From NCBI GenBank assembly GCA_900321605.1, contig ONWR01000009.1, positions 1 through 63,281 of the forward strand: a stretch of DNA of 63,281 nt. The letters are read 5' to 3'. How positions within the stretch are numbered: the first letter of the stretch is position 1; every line of letters starts with the position of its first letter. Shown piece after piece: positions 23,372 through 30,365 of this stretch. The DNA is from an uncultured Bacteroidales bacterium. Its GTDB lineage: Bacteria > Bacteroidota > Bacteroidia > Bacteroidales > Paludibacteraceae. The notes beneath the pieces were generated by a model. It was not told the origin of the DNA and did not search any database. It worked only from the letters and a program-made list of their open reading frames with translations. Both the position numbers and the translations under genes were made by a program.

Positions 23372-25168
23372 ATGAGACAACTATCATGCAGTTTGTTTAG
23401 AGAACTGAAAGAAGGCGCTTTGCATGTACTTTTAGAGTTCATTAAGAGGGATTCCTCTTTGGATTTCCAGATCAGAGAGAATTATGCCAATATGTATTAT
23501 AAAGGTGGCAATATATTGAAAATCAAGCCGAAGAGTTTTGATATTGATAAGATGTACTTTCATACTGCAAAAGACAAAAACAGTACTGAGGTAAAACAAG
23601 ATAAAACAAGGCTTTCCGAACTATCAGAAAAACGTAAACAATTACTTGCGCTTTTACCGGAAAATCCGCAGGAGTATTTTGCAAGGGCCAAAGAAATAAT
23701 GGACAAATGGGATGAGGCACTTTCAGAAAGAGTGCAGCATAATGAAAAGAAAGAGCAACAACAAATTGCGATTGCTAATCGAAACGATACGGATTATGTG
23801 GTACTCGATTTGGAATATGCCGTTAGTACAAATTCTGCTTTTGCATACAACGGAAAAGAAAGCAAATATGTTCCTCGCTTTGATATTATAGCTATACACG
23901 ATGGACGCTTAGTGGTTATTGAATTAAAGAAAGGCCTTGGAGCTGTTTCCGGAACTTCAGGAGTCAGACCTCATATAGATTGTTTTAATCATACCATCGG
24001 TAGAGATTCCGCAGGTCTATTCGTCTCAGAAATGCGCGAACTACTTAAGCAAAAACAACAACTTGGATTGTTAGACGAATCTTTGAGAATAAGAGAGATT
24101 AAGCCGGCCTTTGTTTTTGCGTACGCAGACAAGAATGAGAAAGAAAATGAGTTTTTTTCATTTATAGCTGCTTGTATTCGTGAAGGGTATAGAGGCGATT
24201 TTATATATTTGAATAGCAGCCATAAACTAAGTCGCGCGATGAATAGGGATTATTACTATGATGAGCAAAAAAGGCAATCAGTTAACTTGCAAAAGTATAA
24301 TTCTCTCCTATTTGAAAGTGCGCAAAGTATCGGGTACGACCCAAAGAGAAAGAAAAGAAGTGGTTTCGTTTTAAGAACTCAAGACAAAGATAAAAATCTT
24401 TTTCATGCTATCCGTCAAGAAACAATCGACTACTTCAGAGAATATAATATCTCATGGTGGCAATATGAAAATAATCCTGATTCTCCAACCGGGCATTTAG
24501 TATCATCGCAAATCCATTGTTTAAATCATTTGTTCGCTTTGCGCAAAGACAAAGAGGCACTCAAAACAGTCTTGTCTGCTGCGAGCGGTTTGACAATTAA
24601 AGAGATTCTTCCGTCTCCATTAGACAAAGACGACTATTTGACCTTTGAGTTTGTTTACAAAAATAAGAGTTTATTGGGTGAAAAGTACGAAACACGCGGG
24701 GCAAAATGCACATCCATAGACGCGTTAGTGTATGCACAACTTGAAGATGAGAGAAAGATTCTTTTCCCTATTGAATGGAAATATACTGAGACATATTATG
24801 GAAAAGAGGCTACTCCAGAAAGTTGGAAACGCTATCCAAACTTGATTAGTTTAGAAGACAGCAATCTTAAAGAAGTCAGCGACTTATACAAAGCAGATCC
24901 TTATTATGAATTGATGCGCCAAACATTATTATGTGAGCAAATCATTAGGCTTAAAGATTGTGAAATTATAGCGGATTGTTATTTCCACATAATGGTCATA
25001 CCCAACGCACACACAGAATTAAAAACTGCCATAGAGAGTAAGTATATTCCAACCCTCAAAGACAAATCCAAATTTCGAATCATAGACCCGCAGGAACTTC
25101 TTGCGCCGCTTGAAGGAAATGAGAAATACTCTAAATTACTGGAATACCCCAGAAAGCGTTATTGGTAA
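23372..25168 (+). CDS. Protein with two PD-(D/E)XK nuclease cores
   Basis: The first core lies at 165-190: PRFDIIAIHDGRLVVIELKKG gives Asp171, Glu184 and Lys186, a textbook PD-ExK site. A second core lies near 445-475: SIDALVYAQL followed by FPIEWKYTE gives Asp450, Glu468 and Lys470, resembling PGN_0703-like restriction endonuclease domains. Basic helices connect them. This looks like a restriction- or defence-type nuclease, cytoplasmic, with no signal peptide. It is AT-rich and coupled to the HAD-domain gene upstream (1-bp gap) and the DnaE-like gene downstream (TAATG overlap). The second domain assignment is from motif pattern only. Confidence 0.75.
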   Translation: MRQLSCSLFRELKEGALHVLLEFIKRDSSLDFQIRENYANMYYKGGNILKIKPKSFDIDKMYFHTAKDKNSTEVKQDKTRLSELSEKRKQLLALLPENPQEYFARAKEIMDKWDEALSERVQHNEKKEQQQIAIANRNDTDYVVLDLEYAVSTNSAFAYNGKESKYVPRFDIIAIHDGRLVVIELKKGLGAVSGTSGVRPHIDCFNHTIGRDSAGLFVSEMRELLKQKQQLGLLDESLRIREIKPAFVFAYADKNEKENEFFSFIAACIREGYRGDFIYLNSSHKLSRAMNRDYYYDEQKRQSVNLQKYNSLLFESAQSIGYDPKRKKRSGFVLRTQDKDKNLFHAIRQETIDYFREYNISWWQYENNPDSPTGHLVSSQIHCLNHLFALRKDKEALKTVLSAASGLTIKEILPSPLDKDDYLTFEFVYKNKSLLGEKYETRGAKCTSIDALVYAQLEDERKILFPIEWKYTETYYGKEATPESWKRYPNLISLEDSNLKEVSDLYKADPYYELMRQTLLCEQIIRLKDCEIIADCYFHIMVIPNAHTELKTAIESKYIPTLKDKSKFRIIDPQELLAPLEGNEKYSKLLEYPRKRYW

Positions 25169-25647
25169 TGGAAAAGGTTTATATGTTTGAAGGATTTAAA
25201 AAGTACTTAAATGAAATAAGTTCGCCAACTCATGAAGATTTTATTGCTCTGTGTGCGATGTATCATCCCGGAACATTAGAAAAGATTCCGCATTACATTG
25301 CACGCAAGCAAGGTAAAGAGCCTATAGAATACATCCATCCGGTGGTTGAGAAATACCTCAAAGAGACTTATGGAGTTCTTGTATATAAAGAACAAATAAT
25401 ATCGCTTTTCCAAGAGATTGCAAACTTTACTACAAAAGAGTGTGATGAACTATGCACAAAGATATGTCAGTTGATGCAATCTACACTTATTTGGGAGTAT
25501 CATAAGAAATTTGTTAATCAAGGAGTTTTAAATGGATATGACGAGCAAATCTTAGAACGTATTTGGTATTTTATTGAACGCAATGCTATTTATATAGGTT
25601 CAAAAGCAGAAACTGAGGCTAACTTACCAAGACGTTTAGAACGTTAA
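25168..25647 (+). CDS. Stand-alone DnaE finger-subdomain-like protein
   Basis: The 159-aa protein follows the finger region of DNA polymerase III alpha in order: GFKKYLNE...DFIALCAMYHPGTLEKIP, IARKQGKEPIEYIHP, TYGVLVYKEQI, then KFVNQGVLNGYDE and RIWYFIERNA. These correspond to family motifs such as YRPGP, RKHGREPIEY, TYGVxVYQEQ and NGYDExxAxKIW. The PHP, palm (catalytic aspartates), tau-binding and OB domains are all absent, so it cannot polymerise alone. ATG at 25168 overlaps the nuclease stop codon. It could be a decoy or sensor of replication, or a decaying fragment; the intact frame and operon position favour a retained function. Confidence 0.7.
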   Translation: MEKVYMFEGFKKYLNEISSPTHEDFIALCAMYHPGTLEKIPHYIARKQGKEPIEYIHPVVEKYLKETYGVLVYKEQIISLFQEIANFTTKECDELCTKICQLMQSTLIWEYHKKFVNQGVLNGYDEQILERIWYFIERNAIYIGSKAETEANLPRRLER

Positions 25648-25649
25648 AA

Positions 25650-26006
25650 ATGTATAAGAATATGATGAAACGCTTTTTCTCCATATTAATTTGTTCATTT
25701 TTTGTTACTTTCGCGGTCGCTTCTGATGTCAAGATAGACAAAGACAACTGCACGATTACCAAAGACGGCAAGACATACAATCTGTACGGCAAGGTAAAGA
25801 TTGTGGATTCGTTTGAAGACATCAAAGTCAAAATCGTAGATGCCTTTGAAGATGCAGACATCAAAATTGTGGATGCCTTTGAGGACTCATGCGACAAAGT
25901 GAAAATAGTTGAGCATTTTGAAGATGTCAAAGTGAAAATAGTGGATTCCTTCGAAGATATAAAAATCAAGATAGTAGATTCTTTCGAAGGAGTAAAGAAA
26001 AAATAA
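25650..26006 (+). CDS. Exported 11-residue-repeat protein (KIVDSFED type)
   Basis: A signal peptide (ending about SDV; start may be 25650, 25662 or 25665) is followed by a short strand region and then six units of the form VKIVDSFEDIK, one with a 2-residue insertion (DSCDK), ending in KKK. The alternating hydrophobic pattern suggests stacked beta-strands. Similar VDSFPD-type repeats occur in small Bacteroidales proteins. It begins 2 bp after the DnaE-like gene and closes the AT-rich cassette. No function known; an exported protein in what otherwise looks like a defence operon is odd. Confidence 0.65.
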   Translation: MYKNMMKRFFSILICSFFVTFAVASDVKIDKDNCTITKDGKTYNLYGKVKIVDSFEDIKVKIVDAFEDADIKIVDAFEDSCDKVKIVEHFEDVKVKIVDSFEDIKIKIVDSFEGVKKK

Positions 26007-26424
26007 CCCCTTTCGATCTATCGATAACCCGAAAAACCGATCTATCGGACTCCTGCATGCTCCGCCACCGAGCAGGCAGGTTCTTTCTTCGTCTGTTTCG
26101 TTCGAAATAATCGTGCCCTTACGGCTAAGAATTGTATCGGACACGGCTTTGCCGTTTCTTCTTCGTATTACAGGTGTCTAGTTGACACTGCTCCACACCC
26201 GCAGTCGATGTTTTCCATTTCGCAATCATCCCGAACGTGACCGTACGATGCCTGAACGTAAGTACTCAAAAGGTAAAAATCATATACCTTTCTTCCTTCA
26301 AATAGTGTAGAAACTTACCAAAAATGCGCACTCAAACGTGCAAAAATGCATAAAAATTGCTCACTCTATTGCGCAATTCAAAAAAAAATAGTACCTTTGC
26401 AGCGATTTTTAAAAGTACAGCACT
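26007..26424. other. 418-bp gap, promoter at its 3' end
   Basis: A weak hairpin (CCTGC...GCAGG near 26050-26082) follows the repeat-protein gene; the rest has no credible ORF or RNA that I can see until the promoter at 26366-26404. Confidence 0.6.
26366..26404 (+). promoter_or_regulatory. Promoter of DUF4143 ATPase
   Basis: TACCTTTGCAGC (26392-26403), 21 bp before the start codon. Confidence 0.6.
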
Positions 26425-27603
26425 ATGGAAGAATTGTTATTGTCCTTCAGAGACTTAATCGACAAAGTAGATACGCGCTTTGTTCGCTATCTGCACGACG
26501 AGATCGACTGGAATAGCCGCTTGATTGCCATTTTAGGAACTCGAGGCGTGGGAAAAACCACGCTGCTTTTACAGCACATAAAGCTGACCGATACTATAAC
26601 ATCTTCATTGTATGTCACCGCTGACGATTTGTATTTTTCGCGAAACACCTTAGTCGGTCTGGCGCAACAATTCTATCAACAGGGCGGCAAATATCTCTAC
26701 ATTGACGAAATCCATAAATACAAAGGATGGTCACAGGAAATCAAAAATATCTATGACAAATTCCCGGAATTGCACGTAGTCTATACCGGCTCTTCTATCT
26801 TGGATTTGGAGAAAGGCGGAGCGGATCTTTCACGCAGAAAAATTGAGTACAAACTGCCCGGACTTTCGTTCCGTGAATATGTCAATATATCGCAAGGTTT
26901 GAATATTCCGGCATATAGTTTGGAAGATATTTTGGCAGGCAAAGTGCAGTTCCCGTACAAAGATCTACGTCCTTTGCAGCTATTCTCGCAGTATTTACAT
27001 GCAGGCTATTTCCCGTTCTTCCAAGAAGATCATTATAACCTCAGAGTACAAGGAATAATCAAACAAACGATAGAAGTGGATATCCCTGTTTTTGCAGAGA
27101 TGGAAATCGCTTCGGTCCAAAAATTGCGTAAACTGATGTATGTGCTCTCCCAAAGTGTGCCCTTCAAACCGAACTACTCAAAGTTAGCCGCAGATTTGGA
27201 TATTCGACGTAATACCTTGCCGCAATACATGTTGTACTTAGAGAAAGCAGGACTGATTTCTACCTTACGCGAGAAAGTTGCCGGTATGAAGATTTTGGAA
27301 AAAGTCGAAAAGATTTACCTCCAAAACCCTAATTTTGCTTACGCTCTCTCGCCTAATAACGCAGATATAGGCAATATTCGCGAAACAATTTTCTTTGCTT
27401 GGTTACAAGAGAGATATTTCATCTCATCTTCCAAAGTAGCAGATTTTGAGGTGGAAGAATATGTCTTTGAGGTTGGCGGAAGAAAAAAGGGGCAAGCACA
27501 AATCGCCTCGGTTCCGCAAGGGAAAGGTTTTATTGTGAAGGATGATGTAGAACGTGCAATAGGCAACATCATTCCGTTATGGATGTTCGGTTTCGTATAT
27601 TAG
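26425..27603 (+). CDS. AAA+ ATPase with DUF4143 C-terminus
   Basis: Walker A GTRGVGKTT near residue 38-46 and Walker B YLYIDEIHK near 91-99, followed by YTGSSILDLEKGGADLSRR, the sensor region of the AAA_14/DUF4143 family. The C-terminal half carries a winged-helix-like segment (LDIRRNTLPQYMLYLEKAGLI) and a degenerate nuclease-fold DUF4143 region. Proteins of this family are very common in Bacteroidales; their role is unknown, although some are linked to mobile or defence loci. 392 aa is the usual length. Confidence 0.87.
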   Translation: MEELLLSFRDLIDKVDTRFVRYLHDEIDWNSRLIAILGTRGVGKTTLLLQHIKLTDTITSSLYVTADDLYFSRNTLVGLAQQFYQQGGKYLYIDEIHKYKGWSQEIKNIYDKFPELHVVYTGSSILDLEKGGADLSRRKIEYKLPGLSFREYVNISQGLNIPAYSLEDILAGKVQFPYKDLRPLQLFSQYLHAGYFPFFQEDHYNLRVQGIIKQTIEVDIPVFAEMEIASVQKLRKLMYVLSQSVPFKPNYSKLAADLDIRRNTLPQYMLYLEKAGLISTLREKVAGMKILEKVEKIYLQNPNFAYALSPNNADIGNIRETIFFAWLQERYFISSSKVADFEVEEYVFEVGGRKKGQAQIASVPQGKGFIVKDDVERAIGNIIPLWMFGFVY

Positions 27604-27730
27604 ACTAAAAATCCGTATCTCCCTTTTAACTTTTCCCCTTTTGGTGCATCTTATAGGAAAAGGCACTACGTGCAATGGTACAATTTTTGTAGCAGAATAA
27701 TCAAAATTTAACGGTTTAACCGTTTAACGT

Positions 27731-27758
27731 AAAAAAGCGCTCACGAAAGCGCTTTTTT
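27731..27758 (+). terminator. Intrinsic terminator after DUF4143 ATPase
   Basis: AAAAAAGCGCT and AGCGCTTTTTT form a stem with a CACGAA loop followed by T residues. Confidence 0.85.
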
Positions 27759-27769
27759 GCTGCATTTCC

Positions 27770-27818
27770 TTGCATATGTCATTATTTTTGTGTACCTTTG
27801 CAGCCGAAAGTTGCAAAG
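27770..27818 (+). promoter_or_regulatory. Promoter with flanking inverted repeat, AraC gene
   Basis: TTGCATATGT (27770-27779), TACCTTTGC (27793-27801) and the inverted repeat CTTTGCA (27796-27802) / TTGCAAAG (27811-27818). The leader then holds short ORFs (ATGGCAAAATCG..., MTNDIVWIED) that resemble the beginnings of DUF3791-type genes. Confidence 0.6.
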
Positions 27819-27878
27819 AGAGTAAAACAACATGGCAAAATCGGTCATAGAATAGAATACTATGACAAATGATATCGT

Positions 27879-28736
27879 ATGGATAGAGGACTAGTGTTTG
27901 AAGAGATGTACCGGACGATAGATCGCAATGAAATGGCAGTGTTGCGGAATGTGAATCGTTTTCCGGTGTACGGCAAGGATGTGATCTCGCCTTGTATGAT
28001 GGTGTGTATCAATCATTCCGGTGTCGCGCGGGCATTGTACGACTTGCAGGAAGTGGTGTTCCGACCGAACGAGATAGCTGTCGTTATGCCGAATCATATA
28101 CTGCGTCCCCTCGAAAGCAGCCCTGATTATAACGTGACGATATTGGTTCACTCCCCTGCCCTATGCGAGGAACTCAAGACAAAGCGTCTGACCCACGATT
28201 ATCATAAGTTTCACCGGCAACCGACTTGTCTGCTGACGGACGAAGAAATGACGCAGTATATGCGTGCGGTTGATCTGTTAGAGCATATATGCCAGACCTC
28301 TACGCAACGCTATCCGCTTCGTCACGAGATGATCATCGAACTGACGAATGTGATGTCGGAGATGCACAATGCTTTTCGGTGCGAGATGGACGAAAAGATG
28401 CTGAAAGATGATAACAAATACGCGGTTTTCAATGCGTTCTGCGACGCCTTAGCGAGGAACTACCACGAGCAGCATGAGGTAGCTTTCTATGCCGAAAAGG
28501 CGCATCTTACGACGCGCCATTTCTCGGTGAAAATCAAAGAAGTAGTGGGTATTTCCGCCAGCGATTATATCGAGCAATACCTTGCTACGCAGGCGAAGAA
28601 ACTGCTGACTTCCCGTCCGGACTTATCCGTGCAGCAGATCAGCGATCATTTGGGCTATGCCGATTCGCCTTCTTTCTGCCGTTTTTTCAAACGTCACACA
28701 GGTATCACTCCAAACGATTTTCGTCAACAAGGCTGA
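27879..28736 (+). CDS. AraC-family transcriptional regulator
   Basis: 285 aa. The N-terminal ~170 residues look like a cupin-type sensor domain (VISPCMMVCINHSG, FRPNEIAVVMPNH). The C-terminal ~100 residues carry two AraC helix-turn-helices (EVAFYAEKAHLTTRHFSVKIKEVVG; SVQQISDHLGYADSPSFCRFFKRHTGITPNDFR). Its stop codon touches that of the convergent flavodoxin gene, an arrangement often found for a regulator and its oxidoreductase target. The ligand is unknown. Confidence 0.88.
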   Translation: MDRGLVFEEMYRTIDRNEMAVLRNVNRFPVYGKDVISPCMMVCINHSGVARALYDLQEVVFRPNEIAVVMPNHILRPLESSPDYNVTILVHSPALCEELKTKRLTHDYHKFHRQPTCLLTDEEMTQYMRAVDLLEHICQTSTQRYPLRHEMIIELTNVMSEMHNAFRCEMDEKMLKDDNKYAVFNAFCDALARNYHEQHEVAFYAEKAHLTTRHFSVKIKEVVGISASDYIEQYLATQAKKLLTSRPDLSVQQISDHLGYADSPSFCRFFKRHTGITPNDFRQQG

Positions 28737-29225
28737 TTAGTGCTTGTTCATCAACAGGCCTTTCTGCCAGTTGAGGGAATGATACGTTTTCTTGAGATAA
28801 GCCTCAGCGTCTGCAATACCGCTGGAACCACTGGTAGCAAAGGGAATGAGGGTTTTGCCTTCCAACTGCGGGAGGTTGTTATCGAGCCACGAATTGATGA
28901 TTCGCGGACAGATGCCCCACCAAATCGGGAAACCGACATAGATGGTGTCGTACGGCGTGACATCGGTGCAACGCTTGATAGCCGGACGTTCCTCCGGGTC
29001 TTTCATCTCCAAGGACGAACGGGACTTGTCGTTACGCCAATTGAGGTCGGCAGCGGTGTAAGGTTCCGCCGGTTCGATCTCCCAAAGACGAGCATCATGC
29101 TGTTTAGCAAGCCGCTCAGCAGCAGCTTTTGTAGTACCGGTGGCAGAGAAATAAGCCACTAATGTTTTTGCTTCCATAGCAGTCATGGTTGCGGCACATA
29201 AGAGTGCCAAAAAGAATCGTTTCAT
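28737..29225 (-). CDS. Exported flavodoxin-fold protein
   Basis: A signal peptide (MKRFFLALLCAATMTAMEA) is followed by TLVAYFSATGTTKAAA, the FMN phosphate loop, and YVGFPIWWGICPRIINSW, the second flavin-binding loop. With ~143 mature residues it is a short-chain flavodoxin that should act outside the cytoplasm. It lacks a lipobox, unlike the 5309-5908 paralogue. It is convergent with the AraC gene with no bases between the two stop codons. Confidence 0.85.
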   Translation of the reverse strand: MKRFFLALLCAATMTAMEAKTLVAYFSATGTTKAAAERLAKQHDARLWEIEPAEPYTAADLNWRNDKSRSSLEMKDPEERPAIKRCTDVTPYDTIYVGFPIWWGICPRIINSWLDNNLPQLEGKTLIPFATSGSSGIADAEAYLKKTYHSLNWQKGLLMNKH

Positions 29226-29308
29226 ATCTGTTTAAATGTTTAATTATACCTATTTTTGTTCAAATAACATGACAAAATGAACTTTTTTTGATTTTTTTTG
29301 CCAAAATA

Positions 29309-29345
29309 TTTGGTCATATCAAAAAAATGTAGTACCTTTGCACCC
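29309..29345 (+). promoter_or_regulatory. Promoter of tRNA-Arg
   Basis: TTTGGTCATATC (29309-29320) and TACCTTTGCACCC (29333-29345), 15 bp before the tRNA. Confidence 0.65.
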
Positions 29346-29359
29346 GCTTTTGAAAAAAT

Positions 29360-29433
29360 GGTCCATTAGCTCAACTGAATAGAGTACCACACTACGGATG
29401 TGGGGGTTGCAGGTTTGAATCCTGCATGGATCA
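29360..29433 (+). tRNA. tRNA-Arg (anticodon ACG)
   Basis: The 74-nt sequence folds into a full cloverleaf: acceptor GGTCCAT/ATGGATC (one G-U pair), D stem GCTC/GAGT, anticodon stem CCACA/TGTGG with loop CTACGGA, and T stem GCAGG/CCTGC with loop TTTGAAT. The discriminator base is A and CCA is not encoded. The wobble A34 is expected to become inosine and read CGU, CGC and CGA. It stands alone between a promoter and a terminator. Confidence 0.93.
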
Positions 29434-29434
29434 C

Positions 29435-29466
29435 GAAGAGATGTCAAATAGGACATCTCTTTTTTG
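29435..29466. terminator. Terminator after tRNA-Arg, shared with convergent gene
   Basis: AGAGATGTC and GACATCTCT form a 9-bp stem followed by TTTTTT on the plus strand; the minus-strand DUF4886 gene stops inside it (29444). Confidence 0.88.
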
Positions 29467-30259
29467 TTGCTTTATGGGCAGCTTTCTGGGTTAGTTTGCG
29501 TTGGGTTTTGGTCATCTGCGGGTTCATATAGCGGTTCTTACGAACGTCTTTTCCGGTTACGATCTCGTACCACACGCAGGCTGCCGTATAACGACCGTAG
29601 ATATAGTTCAAATGATAACCATCTCGGCAAAGAGTGTCTCCTAATTTCGTTTGGCGTGCGTTTTGGACAGCCAAACCACAGGGGATAATTTGACATTTGA
29701 CATTTGACATTTGACATTTTTGCTGCACGTAACACGTGCAAGCTTGGATAGAATCCCACATCTCCTGCTGGTTGTTATGATAGCGAGGATAAGCCGGATG
29801 TTTGGCGTCTTGGCTATACGCCCAAGTCTGCATCCAACAGAGTTGCGCCTCCGGCTGATACGCGCGGACGGTATCGATGAGCATGGATAGCCAAGGTTCG
29901 TACGAAGACTTGATACCGGAGTCATGGCTTGCCTGCTGCAGGGAAATGTAGTCGTATTTGCCGTCCATGAGCGCCTTGCGTAGCGAAATCGTGTCTCGGA
30001 TTTCGCGAATTTGAGGATTTGAAGATTTGAGGATTTGAGGATTTGTGCAGACACGATGAGAATAGGCGGCAGTGTCTTTGAGCAGGAACTCTGCGTGTTG
30101 GGCTAAGGAACAACCGCCGTAATAGAGGTTATGCACCTCGATCTCTATGTTCTTGGCATCGCAGAGCGGCACGAGTTCCTGCTCGACAGCGTCCCAAGAA
30201 AAGCTATTTCCGATACAGAGTATACGGATAAGCATCAATATGGATAAGATGGTTTTCAT
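29444..30259 (-). CDS. DUF4886 SGNH-hydrolase-like protein
   Basis: Near its start the protein has ILCIGNSFSWD, the nucleophile block of SGNH/DUF4886 esterase-like proteins, then YGGCSLAQH, and near the C-terminus DGYHLN, the Asp-His block. The start MKTILSILMLIR at 30259 may provide a weak signal peptide that merges into block I. Two segments are encoded by tandem repeats (29688-29715 and 30008-30045), producing Asn/Gln/Ser/Lys-rich inserts (QILKSSNPQI; KCQMSNVKCQ) not expected in the family. The 59-codon upstream extension is dismissed because it runs through an 11-bp repeat array. Confidence 0.78.
   Translation of the reverse strand: MKTILSILMLIRILCIGNSFSWDAVEQELVPLCDAKNIEIEVHNLYYGGCSLAQHAEFLLKDTAAYSHRVCTNPQILKSSNPQIREIRDTISLRKALMDGKYDYISLQQASHDSGIKSSYEPWLSMLIDTVRAYQPEAQLCWMQTWAYSQDAKHPAYPRYHNNQQEMWDSIQACTCYVQQKCQMSNVKCQIIPCGLAVQNARQTKLGDTLCRDGYHLNYIYGRYTAACVWYEIVTGKDVRKNRYMNPQMTKTQRKLTQKAAHKATKKRCPI
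29688..29715. repeat. ATTTGAC heptamer array inside DUF4886 gene
   Basis: Four perfect ATTTGAC units in tandem, in the coding sequence; the same unit (TGTCAAA on the other strand) is found at 36298-36325. Confidence 0.9.
30008..30045. repeat. 8-bp tandem repeat inside DUF4886 gene
   Basis: GAATTTGA, GGATTTGA, AGATTTGA, GGATTTGA, GGATTTG in tandem, translated on the minus strand as a polar insert. Confidence 0.8.
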
Positions 30260-30311
30260 TATGCTAATACGTCCGTGATTGTTACACGATAATAAGGGCA
30301 AAGGTCTAGGA

Positions 30312-30355
30312 TTGGTCCGATATTGGACCGATATTGGACCGATGTTGGACCGATG
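30312..30355. repeat. 11-bp tandem repeat between polA and DUF4886 gene
   Basis: Four units of TTGGACCGATA/G (30312-30322, 30323-30333, 30334-30344, 30345-30355), ending 10 bp before the polA stop codon. Confidence 0.85.
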
Positions 30356-30365
30356 AAGGTGAGGA

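Noticed and set aside
20844-27603. Complete prophage or integrative element
   Set aside because: No integrase, terminase, capsid, relaxase or conjugation genes; only DUF3791, KilA-N, nuclease and ATPase genes are seen.
29360-29433. tRNA-Arg as an attachment site for an integrated island
   Set aside because: No integrase gene is present and I could not find a second copy of the tRNA 3' end in the window.
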